DNA of 20,745 nucleotides from JBKJML01 sp046596415 (lineage in GTDB: Bacteria > Actinomycetota > Thermoleophilia > Gaiellales > Gaiellaceae): positions 1 to 20,745 of the forward strand of contig JBKJML010000147.1 in assembly GCA_046596415.1 (NCBI GenBank), written 5' to 3'. The notes beneath the pieces were generated by a model. The model was not told the origin of the DNA. It worked only from the letters and a program-made list of their open reading frames with translations, and ran no database searches. Shown in pieces: positions 7,089 to 14,474 of this stretch. The position numbers and the translations under genes were made by a program. Position 1 is the stretch's first letter, and every line of letters starts with the position of its first letter.

Positions 7089-8081
7089 TCACGCCCAGAC
7101 CAGGCGGACGCCCACATAGGACACGGCGCCGACGATCACCCACGAGCAGAGCCCGAGCGCGAGCGGCCGTGTCCCGACTGCCACGAGCCGTCGAAACTCG
7201 ACGCGGGCTCCCACTGCGAAGAGGGCGACGGCGAGCAGCCCGACCTTCGCGTGCGCGATCGCCGGCAGCAGGCCGGACGGAACGAGATCGGCACTCCGCA
7301 ACGCTGCGGCCGCGACGAAGGCGAGCACGAACGGCGGCACGAGCGGCACCCGTGCCGCGCCGGCTCCCCGTCCGCGCGACCAGCCGATCCACGCGAGGAG
7401 CGGCCCGAGCATCAGCACGCGCGTCAGCTTCACGACGATCGCGGTTGTGACAGCGACACCGCCGACCGCCGACGACGTCGCGACGACCTGCGCCACGTCG
7501 TGGACACTGGCGCCGACCCACGCCCCGTAGCTCTGGTCGTCCAGACCCAGGACGCCGCCGAGCGAGGGCAGCAGCACGATCGCCAGGCTGCCGCAGAGCG
7601 TGACGAGTGCGACCGCGTAGGCGACTTCCTCCTCGTCGGCGTCACTGAGGCCTCGGGCGGCGGCGATCGCCGAGACGCCGCAGATCGAGAAGCCTGTCGC
7701 GACGAGCAGCGAGAGCCCGTCGGAGACACCCAGCCGGCGGCCCGCCCACTGCGTTCCGAAGAAGGTGGCGATCACGACCACGACGACGACCGCCAGGCCG
7801 CGCGCACCGAGCCGGAGCATCTCCTGGAAAACGAGCCCGAAGCCGAGCAGGACGATCCCGGCCCGGAGCAGCGCGCCCGAGGCGAGCGTGAGCCCCGGGC
7901 GGGCACGGACCGGGGTGCCGCGCGTGTTCGCGACGACGACGCCGAGCGCGACCGCGACGAGGACGGCCGGGATGCCCGGTACGAGCGCGTGAACGGCGAA
8001 CCCGATCCCGGCCGCGATGCACGCGAGGACGAGGCCAGGCGCGAAACCGCGCACCAGCGAAAGTCGAGACGGTTTGGTCAC
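7089..8081 (-). CDS. YeiH-family putative sulfate exporter
   Basis: A 330-residue polytopic protein of the UPF0324/YeiH (PSE) family, annotated as putative sulfate exporters; the true substrate is unproven. About ten hydrophobic segments are seen. Typical motifs include LLRAGIVLLGFGLVFQEML, the central GFSICGVSAIAA with its conserved Cys, SYGAWVGASVHDVAQVVA, and the KLTRVLMLGP segment. The start GTG 8081 (VTKPSRLSLV) gives the usual length. A TTG at 8093, 8 nt behind GATACT, is an alternative leaderless start. The palindrome at 8080-8095 covers the start region, so the gene could be directly repressed by the neighbouring LacI-type regulator. It is divergent from the Gfo oxidoreductase gene by 85 nt. 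Its role in the neighbouring catabolic genes is unclear; export of sulfate or sulfite from a sulfonated substrate is speculative. Confidence 0.88.
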   Translation of the reverse strand: MTKPSRLSLVRGFAPGLVLACIAAGIGFAVHALVPGIPAVLVAVALGVVVANTRGTPVRARPGLTLASGALLRAGIVLLGFGLVFQEMLRLGARGLAVVVVVVIATFFGTQWAGRRLGVSDGLSLLVATGFSICGVSAIAAARGLSDADEEEVAYAVALVTLCGSLAIVLLPSLGGVLGLDDQSYGAWVGASVHDVAQVVATSSAVGGVAVTTAIVVKLTRVLMLGPLLAWIGWSRGRGAGAARVPLVPPFVLAFVAAAALRSADLVPSGLLPAIAHAKVGLLAVALFAVGARVEFRRLVAVGTRPLALGLCSWVIVGAVSYVGVRLVWA

Positions 8082-8095
8082 TTGAACGATCAAGT
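8080..8095. promoter_or_regulatory. Candidate LacI-type operator
   Basis: ACTTGAACGATCAAGT is an inverted repeat with 7 of 8 symmetric positions paired, centred on CG, the usual layout of LacI/GalR-family operators. It covers the start of the exporter gene and lies in the 85-nt divergent region shared with the Gfo oxidoreductase operon. A LacI-family regulator is encoded about 1 kb away. Confidence 0.5.
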
Positions 8096-8153
8096 AGACT
8101 GAGTATCGCAGTGCCCGCCCTGCTCCGCCATCGTCACGTGCGCAGCCTCGCGG

Positions 8154-8159
8154 TAGGGT
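8154..8159 (+). promoter_or_regulatory. -10 hexamer TAGGGT for the Gfo-amidohydrolase operon
   Basis: TAGGGT is a common actinobacterial -10 form and ends 7 nt before GTG 8167. TCGTCA at 8131-8136 would be the -35 with a 17-nt spacer. Confidence 0.55.
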
Positions 8160-8166
8160 CGAAGCT

Positions 8167-9171
8167 GTGAGCGGCCCCGAGCTTCGGATCGGTCTCGTCG
8201 GCCTCGGCGACATCGCCGTCCGGGCCCACCTCCCGGCGCTCGCGGCCAACCCGGACGTGGCACTCGTTGCGGTCGCCGATCTCGACGCCGAGCGCGTCGC
8301 GGCCTTCGCGCCGGCGGGGGCGCGCGCCACGACGGAGCCGGAGACGGTGCTCGCCGACCCATCAATCGACGCGGTCGTGCTCGCGACTCCTCCCCATGCG
8401 ACCACCGGGCTCGTCCAGGCCGCCCTCGCGGCAGGCAAGTACGTGCTCGCCGAGAAGCCGATCGCGCTCTCGATGGCCGAGGCGGCCCTGGTCCGCGAGC
8501 TTCCCGGCGCCGCCGAACGACTCCAGATCGGGCTCACCTACCGCCATCACCCGGCCGTCGACCGGCTCCAGGAGCTGATCGCGGCCGGAATGCTCGGCAG
8601 ACCGCTCCTGATCCAGGCCTCGATCTGCGACGAGCGCTTCGATCCCGACGGCGATCCGCGCGCGCACGCGCGCCGGCTGCGCTCGCTGGAGCTGGTGCCG
8701 CCGATCATCTCCGACGGCGTCCACGCGTGCGACCGGCTCAACCTCATCCTCGGCGAGGAGCCAGTCGACGTGACGGGATGGAGCCTGCGTACGGATCCCG
8801 GCTTCGCGACAGCGAACGTCAACGGTGGCATTCTCACCTACGCCGACGGATCGACCGCGCGGCTCGAGGTCGTCTGGCTCACACCGGTGCTGCCCCGCAG
8901 CGAGTTCGTCGTCACCGGCCCGCTCGGCTGCGCGACGCTCGATCCACCCAGCTTCCGCCTGACGGTCGAGCTGGCCGATGGCGGCACGGAGGTTCTCGAG
9001 CCACCGGGGGAGAAGACCGAGGTCTGCTTCGCGCTCCAGCTGGAGCGCTTCGTCGGCCACTGCCGCGCGGGCACGCCTCCCGTGCCCGGCCTGGTCGAGG
9101 CGCTCGCGAGCCTCGAGCTCGCGGAGCGGATCGCCACGGCCGCCGGTGTCGCGCGGGCGGTACCGGCATGA
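8167..9171 (+). CDS. Gfo/Idh/MocA family oxidoreductase
   Basis: A 334-residue NAD(P)-dependent oxidoreductase of the glucose-fructose oxidoreductase/inositol dehydrogenase family, which oxidises or reduces a hydroxyl of sugars, cyclitols or their derivatives. The N-terminal Rossmann motif GLVGLGDIAVRAH (about residues 9-21) and the family hallmark AEKP (Glu96-Lys97-Pro98) are present. The catalytic His186 and Asp189 lie in SDGVHACDRLNLILG, and a C-terminal mixed sheet domain follows. The substrate cannot be read from sequence. The start is GTG 8167 with TAGGGT 7 nt upstream (leaderless). It is first in a three-gene operon; its stop overlaps the next ATG by ATGA. It is divergent from the exporter and may share the LacI-type operator at 8080-8095. 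Confidence 0.92.
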   Translation: MSGPELRIGLVGLGDIAVRAHLPALAANPDVALVAVADLDAERVAAFAPAGARATTEPETVLADPSIDAVVLATPPHATTGLVQAALAAGKYVLAEKPIALSMAEAALVRELPGAAERLQIGLTYRHHPAVDRLQELIAAGMLGRPLLIQASICDERFDPDGDPRAHARRLRSLELVPPIISDGVHACDRLNLILGEEPVDVTGWSLRTDPGFATANVNGGILTYADGSTARLEVVWLTPVLPRSEFVVTGPLGCATLDPPSFRLTVELADGGTEVLEPPGEKTEVCFALQLERFVGHCRAGTPPVPGLVEALASLELAERIATAAGVARAVPA

Positions 9172-9899
9172 TCGACTTCCACGTCCACCAACCGAGCGGG
9201 GAGGCGTACAGCCCGGAGGCGTTCGTGGCTGGGATGGACGCGCTCGGCGTCGACGTCTCGGTCGTCTTCACCTACGACGGGCTCAAGCTCCCGTCGGCAG
9301 CCGCGAACGACTCGCTCGCGGCGTTCGTCGCGTTTGCGCCGGAGCGGCTGGTCGCCTTCTCGACGGTCGACCCGCGCGACCCGAGCGCCGCGGCCGAGAT
9401 CGAGCGCTGTACAACCGCGCACGGGATGCGCGGCGTCAAGCTCCACCCGTGGATCCAGGGGTTCTCGGCCCACGAGCCCGGCCTCGATGCCGTCTGCGAC
9501 GCCGCGGCGGCGCTCGGGATACCCGTCCTCTTCCACGACGGAACGCCACCCTTCTCGACCCCGCTCCAGCTCGCGTCGCTCGCAGTGCGCCACCCGCGGA
9601 CGGCGGTCGTGCTCGGCCATGGCGGCCTGCACGATCTCTGGCGCGAAGCGATCCAGGCGGTCGTGACGACGGAAAACGTCCACCTCTGCATGTGCGGCAC
9701 ACCCGGCTACGCGATGCGGGCGATCGTCGCCCGCTGCCCACTGGAGCGCCTCCTCTTCGGCACCGACGCGGGCTTGCGTCCGGAGCCCGTGAACCGCTAC
9801 GCGGAGCTGAGGATCAGGCAGCTCGACGAGCTCGGCCTGACCGACGCGCAGCGTGAGGCGATCCTCGCCACGAATCCACGACGGTTGCTCGCCGCATGA
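9168..9899 (+). CDS. Amidohydrolase-2 family hydrolase (first of pair)
   Basis: A 243-residue TIM-barrel metal hydrolase of the amidohydrolase-2 (ACMSD-like) group, which includes decarboxylases, lactonases and amidases. A full ligand set is visible: His5 and His7 (DFHVH), His123 (VLFHDGTPP), His151 (VLGHGGLH) and Asp200 (FGTDAG). Lys91 and His93 lie in GVKLHPW. It is shorter than typical family members (about 280-340), so it is a compact form. Its ATG overlaps the Gfo oxidoreductase stop by ATGA and its own stop overlaps the next gene the same way, giving translational coupling. After a sugar dehydrogenase, a lactonase role is plausible but unproven. Confidence 0.88.
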   Translation: MIDFHVHQPSGEAYSPEAFVAGMDALGVDVSVVFTYDGLKLPSAAANDSLAAFVAFAPERLVAFSTVDPRDPSAAAEIERCTTAHGMRGVKLHPWIQGFSAHEPGLDAVCDAAAALGIPVLFHDGTPPFSTPLQLASLAVRHPRTAVVLGHGGLHDLWREAIQAVVTTENVHLCMCGTPGYAMRAIVARCPLERLLFGTDAGLRPEPVNRYAELRIRQLDELGLTDAQREAILATNPRRLLAA

Positions 9900-10753
9900 T
9901 CGACATCCACTCCCACGTCCCGACCCACCGCGACTCTGTGCCGCCGGCGGAGCTGATCGTGAACGCTGCCTGGCGCCCCGACCGGCCCGTCGCAGCGACG
10001 ACGACCTGGGCCGACTACGACGAGGCGTTCGCAGAGGTCGAGGTCTCGGCGGCGTTCACGATCGCGCGCGACCGCACTCGGGTCGACCCGGGGCTCAACG
10101 ACCGCGTCGCCGAGTTCGTCGCCGCGGCTCCCACCCGCCGCATCGGCTTCCTGTCGGTTCACCCGGAGGTCGACGGCGCCCTCGACGAGCTGGAGCGCGC
10201 CCGTACCGACCTCGGCCTGAAGGGGATCAAGCTCGGCCCGAACTACCAGGTCTTCGATCCGCTCGGCCCGGCCGCGCTTCGCGTCTACGGGGTCGCGGAG
10301 CGGCACGGGCTGCCGGTTCTCTTCCACCAGGGTGCGTCCCCCGTGCGCGAGGCGCCGCTCCGCTACGCGCACCCCCTGCTGATGGACGAGATCGCGATCC
10401 GCTTCCCCGAGCTGCGCGTCGTGATGGCGCACCTGGGCCACCCGTGGCAGCGCGAGACGATCGTGACGATTCGCAAGCACCCGCACGTCTACGCGGATAT
10501 CTCGGCGCTCTTCTACCGGCCGTGGTCGTTCTACGAGGGCCTGCGGCTCGCGACCGAGTGGGGGGCGCTCGACAAGCTCCTGTTCGGCTCCGACTTCCCG
10601 ATCGCAACGCCGGCCGAAACCGCGGCGGGGCTGCGTGCGGTCAACGCGCCGATCGAGGGGACGAAGCTGCCGCCGGTGCCGCTCGAGAAGATCGAGGAGC
10701 TGATCGCGCGCGACCCACTGCCGCTGCTCGGGCTCGAGCGTCCTACGGGCTGA
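9896..10753 (+). CDS. Amidohydrolase-2 family hydrolase (second of pair)
   Basis: A 285-residue TIM-barrel metal hydrolase of the amidohydrolase-2 family. Ligand candidates are His5 and His7 (DIHSH), His144 (VLFHQGAS), His179 and His182 (VMAHLGHPW) and Asp233 (LFGSDFP). GIKLGPNYQ with Lys112 matches the segment around Lys91 in the preceding paralogue. The two are clearly related but diverged, so they probably act on different steps or substrates. ATG 9896 overlaps the previous stop by ATGA. It ends the plus-strand operon, 34 nt before the stop of the convergent AAC(3)-like gene; no clear terminator is visible between them. Confidence 0.88.
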   Translation: MIDIHSHVPTHRDSVPPAELIVNAAWRPDRPVAATTTWADYDEAFAEVEVSAAFTIARDRTRVDPGLNDRVAEFVAAAPTRRIGFLSVHPEVDGALDELERARTDLGLKGIKLGPNYQVFDPLGPAALRVYGVAERHGLPVLFHQGASPVREAPLRYAHPLLMDEIAIRFPELRVVMAHLGHPWQRETIVTIRKHPHVYADISALFYRPWSFYEGLRLATEWGALDKLLFGSDFPIATPAETAAGLRAVNAPIEGTKLPPVPLEKIEELIARDPLPLLGLERPTG

Positions 10754-10787
10754 GAACTCGTTTCGGAATCACCCTTGGCCCGACGGC

Positions 10788-11516
10788 TCAAGGCTTCGTT
10801 CTGAACTGAGTTCTGAGTCTCGCGCGGGCTCGCGAGCAGCGATAGCAGCCCGGGTCGGTACAGAGAAGCGCCGCCGGGTCGCCGCGGAGGAGCGCCACGG
10901 TCGCGTCGATCACAGCGCTTCCTGGCACGAGCTGCGCCGGCGCCCGGCCGACCTTGCCGTCGCGGACGGCGCCACGCTCGCGGAGAGGTCGCTCGAGAGC
11001 GCCGAACGCCCGGCTGCAGCCAGGGAACCGGTCGTAGCCGCCGGCCGGCCAGGCCGGATCGAACGGGATGTCGAGGTAGGGAGCGTCGGCGTGGAACTCG
11101 CCCACGTGCGCCGTCGTGTTGGCGACGTGCCCGACGCCGAGCAGCAGCACCGAGCCGCCCGCTGCCGCAAGCCGGTCGAGCGGCGTGCCGGCCGCGGTGG
11201 CCGCAAGCAGCTCGTGGCCGTCGCAAAGCTCCGCCGCACCCGCGCCGAGCGCAGCGACCGAGTAGAACGGGTGCAGCGAGCGCACCGCCTCCGGCCGGCG
11301 GCGAAACGCCTCGGTCAGGGCACCGGTCCGGCCCGGGGTCGTCGCCGGGTCGAACGCCTCGTTGTCGTAGGTGAAGGTCGGCATCACGACGAGCTCGACG
11401 AGCGCGAGCAGCGAGTCGATCAGCTCGTCGGCACCGGCTCCGATCGCGCGCAGCGACGAGTGGACGACGACGCGATCGTGCGCGCCGAGGCCGAGGGCTC
11501 GGAGCCCGGCGATCAC
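10788..11516 (-). CDS. AAC(3)-type aminoglycoside N-acetyltransferase homologue
   Basis: A 242-residue member of the antibiotic N-acetyltransferase (AAC(3)/YokD) family, acetyl-CoA-dependent enzymes that acetylate an amino group, classically N3 of 2-deoxystreptamine. Matches in order: VVVHSSLRAIGAG, VVMPTFTYD, GRTGALTEAFRRRP, RSLHPFYSVAALG, and LLLGVGHVANTTAHVGEFHA, which carries the conserved NT-x2-H-x2-E catalytic region. The C-terminus has CTDPGCYRC, a Cys cluster that could bind metal. It is somewhat short for the family (about 260-290). The start is GTG 11516, overlapping the upstream amidohydrolase stop by GTGA. It is last in a long import and catabolic operon, so a role in handling an amino-bearing nutrient is as likely as drug resistance. 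Confidence 0.87.
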   Translation of the reverse strand: MIAGLRALGLGAHDRVVVHSSLRAIGAGADELIDSLLALVELVVMPTFTYDNEAFDPATTPGRTGALTEAFRRRPEAVRSLHPFYSVAALGAGAAELCDGHELLAATAAGTPLDRLAAAGGSVLLLGVGHVANTTAHVGEFHADAPYLDIPFDPAWPAGGYDRFPGCSRAFGALERPLRERGAVRDGKVGRAPAQLVPGSAVIDATVALLRGDPAALLCTDPGCYRCSRARARLRTQFRTKP

Positions 11517-12241
11517 TGGCCGAGCAGGCGGGTGAGGGTGCCACCGAGGATCGCGTCGCGCACGTCGACGGCGTACGGCGCCTCGGTGACCCGGGCCAGT
11601 TCGATCGCGGGATCGCCAAACGGCGCGTCGGTGGTGAAGATCACCCGCACGCCGATCTCCGCCGGCCGCGCCGCGGCGAGCGCCGTCGGCCACTCGACGT
11701 ACACGCTGTCCGTGTAGACGTTCGGTGCCGCCGCGAGCGTCGCAGGACCGTCGTGCGAGAAGTCGGTCGCGCCCGCCTTGCCCAGGATGAAGTGTCCCTC
11801 GGGATAGCGGTTCGCGAGCCACGCGACCTGGAGCGGCAGCCCTTGCGGCGGCGTGCCAGTCCGGATGTACACGGGCCAGCCACACTCGATCGCGAAGGCC
11901 ACGAGCGGCTCAGCCTGGCCGTCGAGCAGGTCGAATCCCTGCAGCGGGGGGTCGAGCTTCAGCGCCCGAGCGCCCGCGTCCCGAGCCCGGCACAGCTCCT
12001 CGAGCGCCTCGCCGCCAAGCCACGGGCTCGCAACCGCGTACGCGAGGAGCCTGCCGCCCGACCGCGCAGCGGCTGCTGCTGTCAGTTCGTTCCCGGCGCG
12101 GTTGTTGACCGGGACGAACCGCTCCGCGGGCGCGACGAGCGCCCGCTCGATCCCCAGCCCGTCCATCGTCTCGAGCAGCCGCTCGGCCGAGAGCGTCGCG
12201 TCGCGGCTCTCGCCGATCGTGGCGTGGCCGTCGAGGATCAC
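11513..12241 (-). CDS. Amidohydrolase-like protein lacking most metal ligands
   Basis: A 242-residue protein with the same fold and length as the amidohydrolase at 9168. Aligned by eye, the usual five ligands read His6 (DGHAT) kept, second His replaced by Thr8, Arg127 in YIRTGTPP where the paralogue has His, Lys155 in ILGKAG where it has His, and Asp205 (FTTDAP) kept. Three of five ligands are therefore missing, so it is either a noncatalytic or a metal-independent family member. The reading frame is intact and well coded, not a decaying pseudogene. The start is GTG 12241, overlapping the upstream stop by GTGA; its stop overlaps the AAC(3)-like gene the same way. Confidence 0.8.
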   Translation of the reverse strand: MILDGHATIGESRDATLSAERLLETMDGLGIERALVAPAERFVPVNNRAGNELTAAAAARSGGRLLAYAVASPWLGGEALEELCRARDAGARALKLDPPLQGFDLLDGQAEPLVAFAIECGWPVYIRTGTPPQGLPLQVAWLANRYPEGHFILGKAGATDFSHDGPATLAAAPNVYTDSVYVEWPTALAAARPAEIGVRVIFTTDAPFGDPAIELARVTEAPYAVDVRDAILGGTLTRLLGQ

Positions 12242-13356
12242 GCCGGCACCGCTGCCCGGAACGCGATCGCAGCGGCACGGAAGGCGTCGAGCCCCGCAGC
12301 CGGGACGAGCGAGAGGTTGTAGAGCGCGAGCCCCTCGGCACCGCCCGCCGCGAGGCGCTCGACACCGGCGGCGAGACCCGGCCCATCGGGCGTCCAGTTC
12401 GTTGAGACGGACCCGGAACGCCCCGCAAGCTCGCGCAGACCGACGAAGCGAGCCTGGAGCTCGTCACCGCGAAGCGGGCCGCAGCCGAAGAGCAGTGCGG
12501 CTGCCGAGGCAACGGATGCGGGCGAGACGCCCTGGAGTGCCGCCTGCTCGGGCGGGCCCGAAACGAAGAGGCGCAGGAGGCTCCCCTCACGGCGAACCGA
12601 CGCGGAAACCGCCTCGACGAGACGGGCGGCACCCTCGGCCCTGGCCGCCCGGAGCTCCGCGACGACCGAGTCAGCGCTCGGGTCGGTGACCGCCGAGCCG
12701 AAGGGCGGGCCGGCTGCGGCGCGCGCCCGTTCCGCTAGCTCGTCGGCGCCCGCGCCCAGCAGCTGCCGGCACGAGGCGCAAAAGCACTGCGCCCCGAGCA
12801 GCCGAGCCTGTTCGGAGAGCGGCTCCAGCGCCAGCGTGAGCGTGTACGAAGGCTCCCAGGCCGGATAGAAAGCGGCCTCGAGGTCGACCGCGTCCGGCCC
12901 GAGTTGCGCAGCCACGTCGCCGGCCAGCGCCGCGAGGTACTCGATCGCCGCCGCCGAGGACGGACAGAGGCTGTGACCGGCAGGCGAGCCGTCGAGCAGG
13001 AGCGCGGCCGCGTCAGGGTGCGCAGCCGCGAGCTCGCCGTGGTGGAGACCGACGATCCACGTGCGGAAACGCAGCCCACCCCGGTCGCAGGCCCCACGGA
13101 AGCGGTGGAGCGCCGGAGTGGCGTGCCCGGTCGGGACGAGCGCCCCGTAGCGCGACCGCTCCGGCTCGACATAGAGCCTCGTCCCCGTCAGCACGCTGAC
13201 CCGCCCGTGGCGTGGGAAGACCCGGCGGCCGCGGTGGTAGGAGACGGCGACACTGACCGCGTCGCAGCCGAGCCCGAGCACCTGTTCGACGAGCTCGTCC
13301 GCACCCACGTGCTCCAGCTCCTCGGGGTAGACGAACGCCTGGACGCCCGGGTTCAC
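12238..13356 (-). CDS. TIM-barrel-like hypothetical protein with CFCASC motif
   Basis: A 372-residue protein I cannot assign to a named family. Segments such as WIVGLHHGELAAAHPDAAAL, LCPSSAAAIEYLAALAGDVA, and PDAVDLEAAFYPAWEP recall uncharacterised glycoside-hydrolase-like TIM-barrel proteins. The acidic residues Asp and Glu in DAVDLEA could be catalytic. A Cys triad CFCASC follows (about residue 195), which may bind metal or be structural. No signal peptide is present, so it is cytoplasmic. The start is GTG 13356, overlapping the enolase-superfamily gene's stop by GTGA. Position between the enolase-superfamily enzyme and the amidohydrolase, with coupled translation, implies a step in the same pathway. 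A sugar-active role is a guess. Confidence 0.75.
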   Translation of the reverse strand: MNPGVQAFVYPEELEHVGADELVEQVLGLGCDAVSVAVSYHRGRRVFPRHGRVSVLTGTRLYVEPERSRYGALVPTGHATPALHRFRGACDRGGLRFRTWIVGLHHGELAAAHPDAAALLLDGSPAGHSLCPSSAAAIEYLAALAGDVAAQLGPDAVDLEAAFYPAWEPSYTLTLALEPLSEQARLLGAQCFCASCRQLLGAGADELAERARAAAGPPFGSAVTDPSADSVVAELRAARAEGAARLVEAVSASVRREGSLLRLFVSGPPEQAALQGVSPASVASAAALLFGCGPLRGDELQARFVGLRELAGRSGSVSTNWTPDGPGLAAGVERLAAGGAEGLALYNLSLVPAAGLDAFRAAAIAFRAAVPA

Positions 13357-14474
13357 GAGGAGAAGCTCCGCCGAACCGCCTCACTCGGCTGAACACCGAG
13401 CCCGGGGCCGTCCGGCAGCCTCGCGACGAGCCCGTCGATGTCGAGCGGCGTCACCAGGGTCGCGTCCTCGTCGTAGAAGTGATGACCGATGATCCCATGC
13501 GGGATCGCCGCGATCCGCTCGCACGCGCACGCGACGTGGAGCTGGGCCGCAGCCCCGATGCCCAGCTCGCCGTTGGAGCCGATCACGACCTCCATCCCGA
13601 GCTCGCCGGCGAGCCGCGCCGACTCGACGGCTCGCTCGAGCGCGGCGCTCTTGCCGACGTAGATGCTGACGATGTCCGCGGCCTCGGCCCGTCCGATGCG
13701 GAGCACGTCGGCCGGCGAGTAGACCGACTCGTCGGCGATCAGCGGGACGCCGAGCTCGCGCACTGCGCGCAGCCCGTCGAGGTCGTCGGCGGCGACGGGC
13801 TGCTCGATGAAGGCGATCGCGCTCTCCGCGAGTACCGGAACGGTCGCGAGCGCCACCGGCAGCGGCCAGCCTCCGTTCGCGTCGGCGCCGATCAGCGCAT
13901 CGTCGCCCGCCAGCTCGCGGGCGAGCGCGATCCGCGCCGCATCGGCCGCCGGGTCCTTGCCGACCTTCACCTTGAAGGAGCGGAAGCCGAGCCCGACCGC
14001 TGTCTCGTAGGACGCTCGCAGGTCGTCGCCGTCGCCGCTGAGCGAGATCTTTACCGGCACCTCGTGCCGGTGCGGGCCGCCGAGCAACACCGCGACGGAG
14101 AGACCCAGCGTGTGGCCGAGCGCATCCCAGAGCGCCGTGTTGACCCCAGCCTTCGTGAACCAGTTCCCGCGCACGACGCGGTCGAGCTCCGTGGAATGGG
14201 CCTCGATCTCGTCGAGCGACCGTCCGCGCAGGAGCGGGCCGAGCACAGCACGGATGAAATGAGTCGCGGTGACCGCGTCTTCGCCGCTCCAGGCGGCTGT
14301 CGCACTCACCTCGCCGTAGCCCTCGACGCCCTCGTCGGTGACGACGCGTACCAGGACGAACGTCGAGGCGTCGTGGACGGTGCGCGCGCCGCGAATCTTC
14401 AGCGACGGCTTGGCGCGAGCGGTGACCGTCGTCGTCTCGACGGCCGCGATCGTCGCCGACGTCCGCTCAGTCAC
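13353..14474 (-). CDS. Enolase-superfamily (MR/MLE) enzyme
   Basis: A 373-residue enolase-superfamily enzyme; members abstract a proton alpha to a carboxylate and then isomerise, dehydrate or cycloisomerise. Visible are Lys168-x-Lys170 (FKVKVGK, base), metal ligands Asp198 (ADANGGW), Glu224 (FIEQP) and Asp248 (IADES). In muconate-lactonising enzymes a second Lys lies 24 residues after the last Asp; here that position is Tyr272 (VSIYVGK), with Lys275 nearby. The C-terminal barrel part has GSNGELGIGAAAQLH. The function cannot be predicted; sugar-acid dehydratase or epimerase-like chemistry is possible. The start is GTG 14474 (VTERTSATIA), overlapping the creatininase-family stop by 8 nt. The longer frame upstream is antisense-like noise inside the neighbour. 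Confidence 0.88.
   Translation of the reverse strand: MTERTSATIAAVETTTVTARAKPSLKIRGARTVHDASTFVLVRVVTDEGVEGYGEVSATAAWSGEDAVTATHFIRAVLGPLLRGRSLDEIEAHSTELDRVVRGNWFTKAGVNTALWDALGHTLGLSVAVLLGGPHRHEVPVKISLSGDGDDLRASYETAVGLGFRSFKVKVGKDPAADAARIALARELAGDDALIGADANGGWPLPVALATVPVLAESAIAFIEQPVAADDLDGLRAVRELGVPLIADESVYSPADVLRIGRAEAADIVSIYVGKSAALERAVESARLAGELGMEVVIGSNGELGIGAAAQLHVACACERIAAIPHGIIGHHFYDEDATLVTPLDIDGLVARLPDGPGLGVQPSEAVRRSFSS

Noticed and set aside
8082..8093. FNR/CRP-type site in TTGAACGATCAA
   Set aside because: FNR sites have six bases between TTGA and TCAA, while here there are four, and the CG centre fits a LacI-type operator better.
7083..8102. A 339-codon plus-strand frame opposite the exporter gene
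   Set aside because: Its Asp/Arg/Glu/His-rich translation is the mirror of a hydrophobic membrane protein; no domain is visible.
10753..10810. A bidirectional terminator between the convergent amidohydrolase and AAC(3) genes
   Set aside because: The partly complementary segments (ctgagaact and agttctgag) have a mismatch and are about 50 nt apart, with no T-run; too weak to call.
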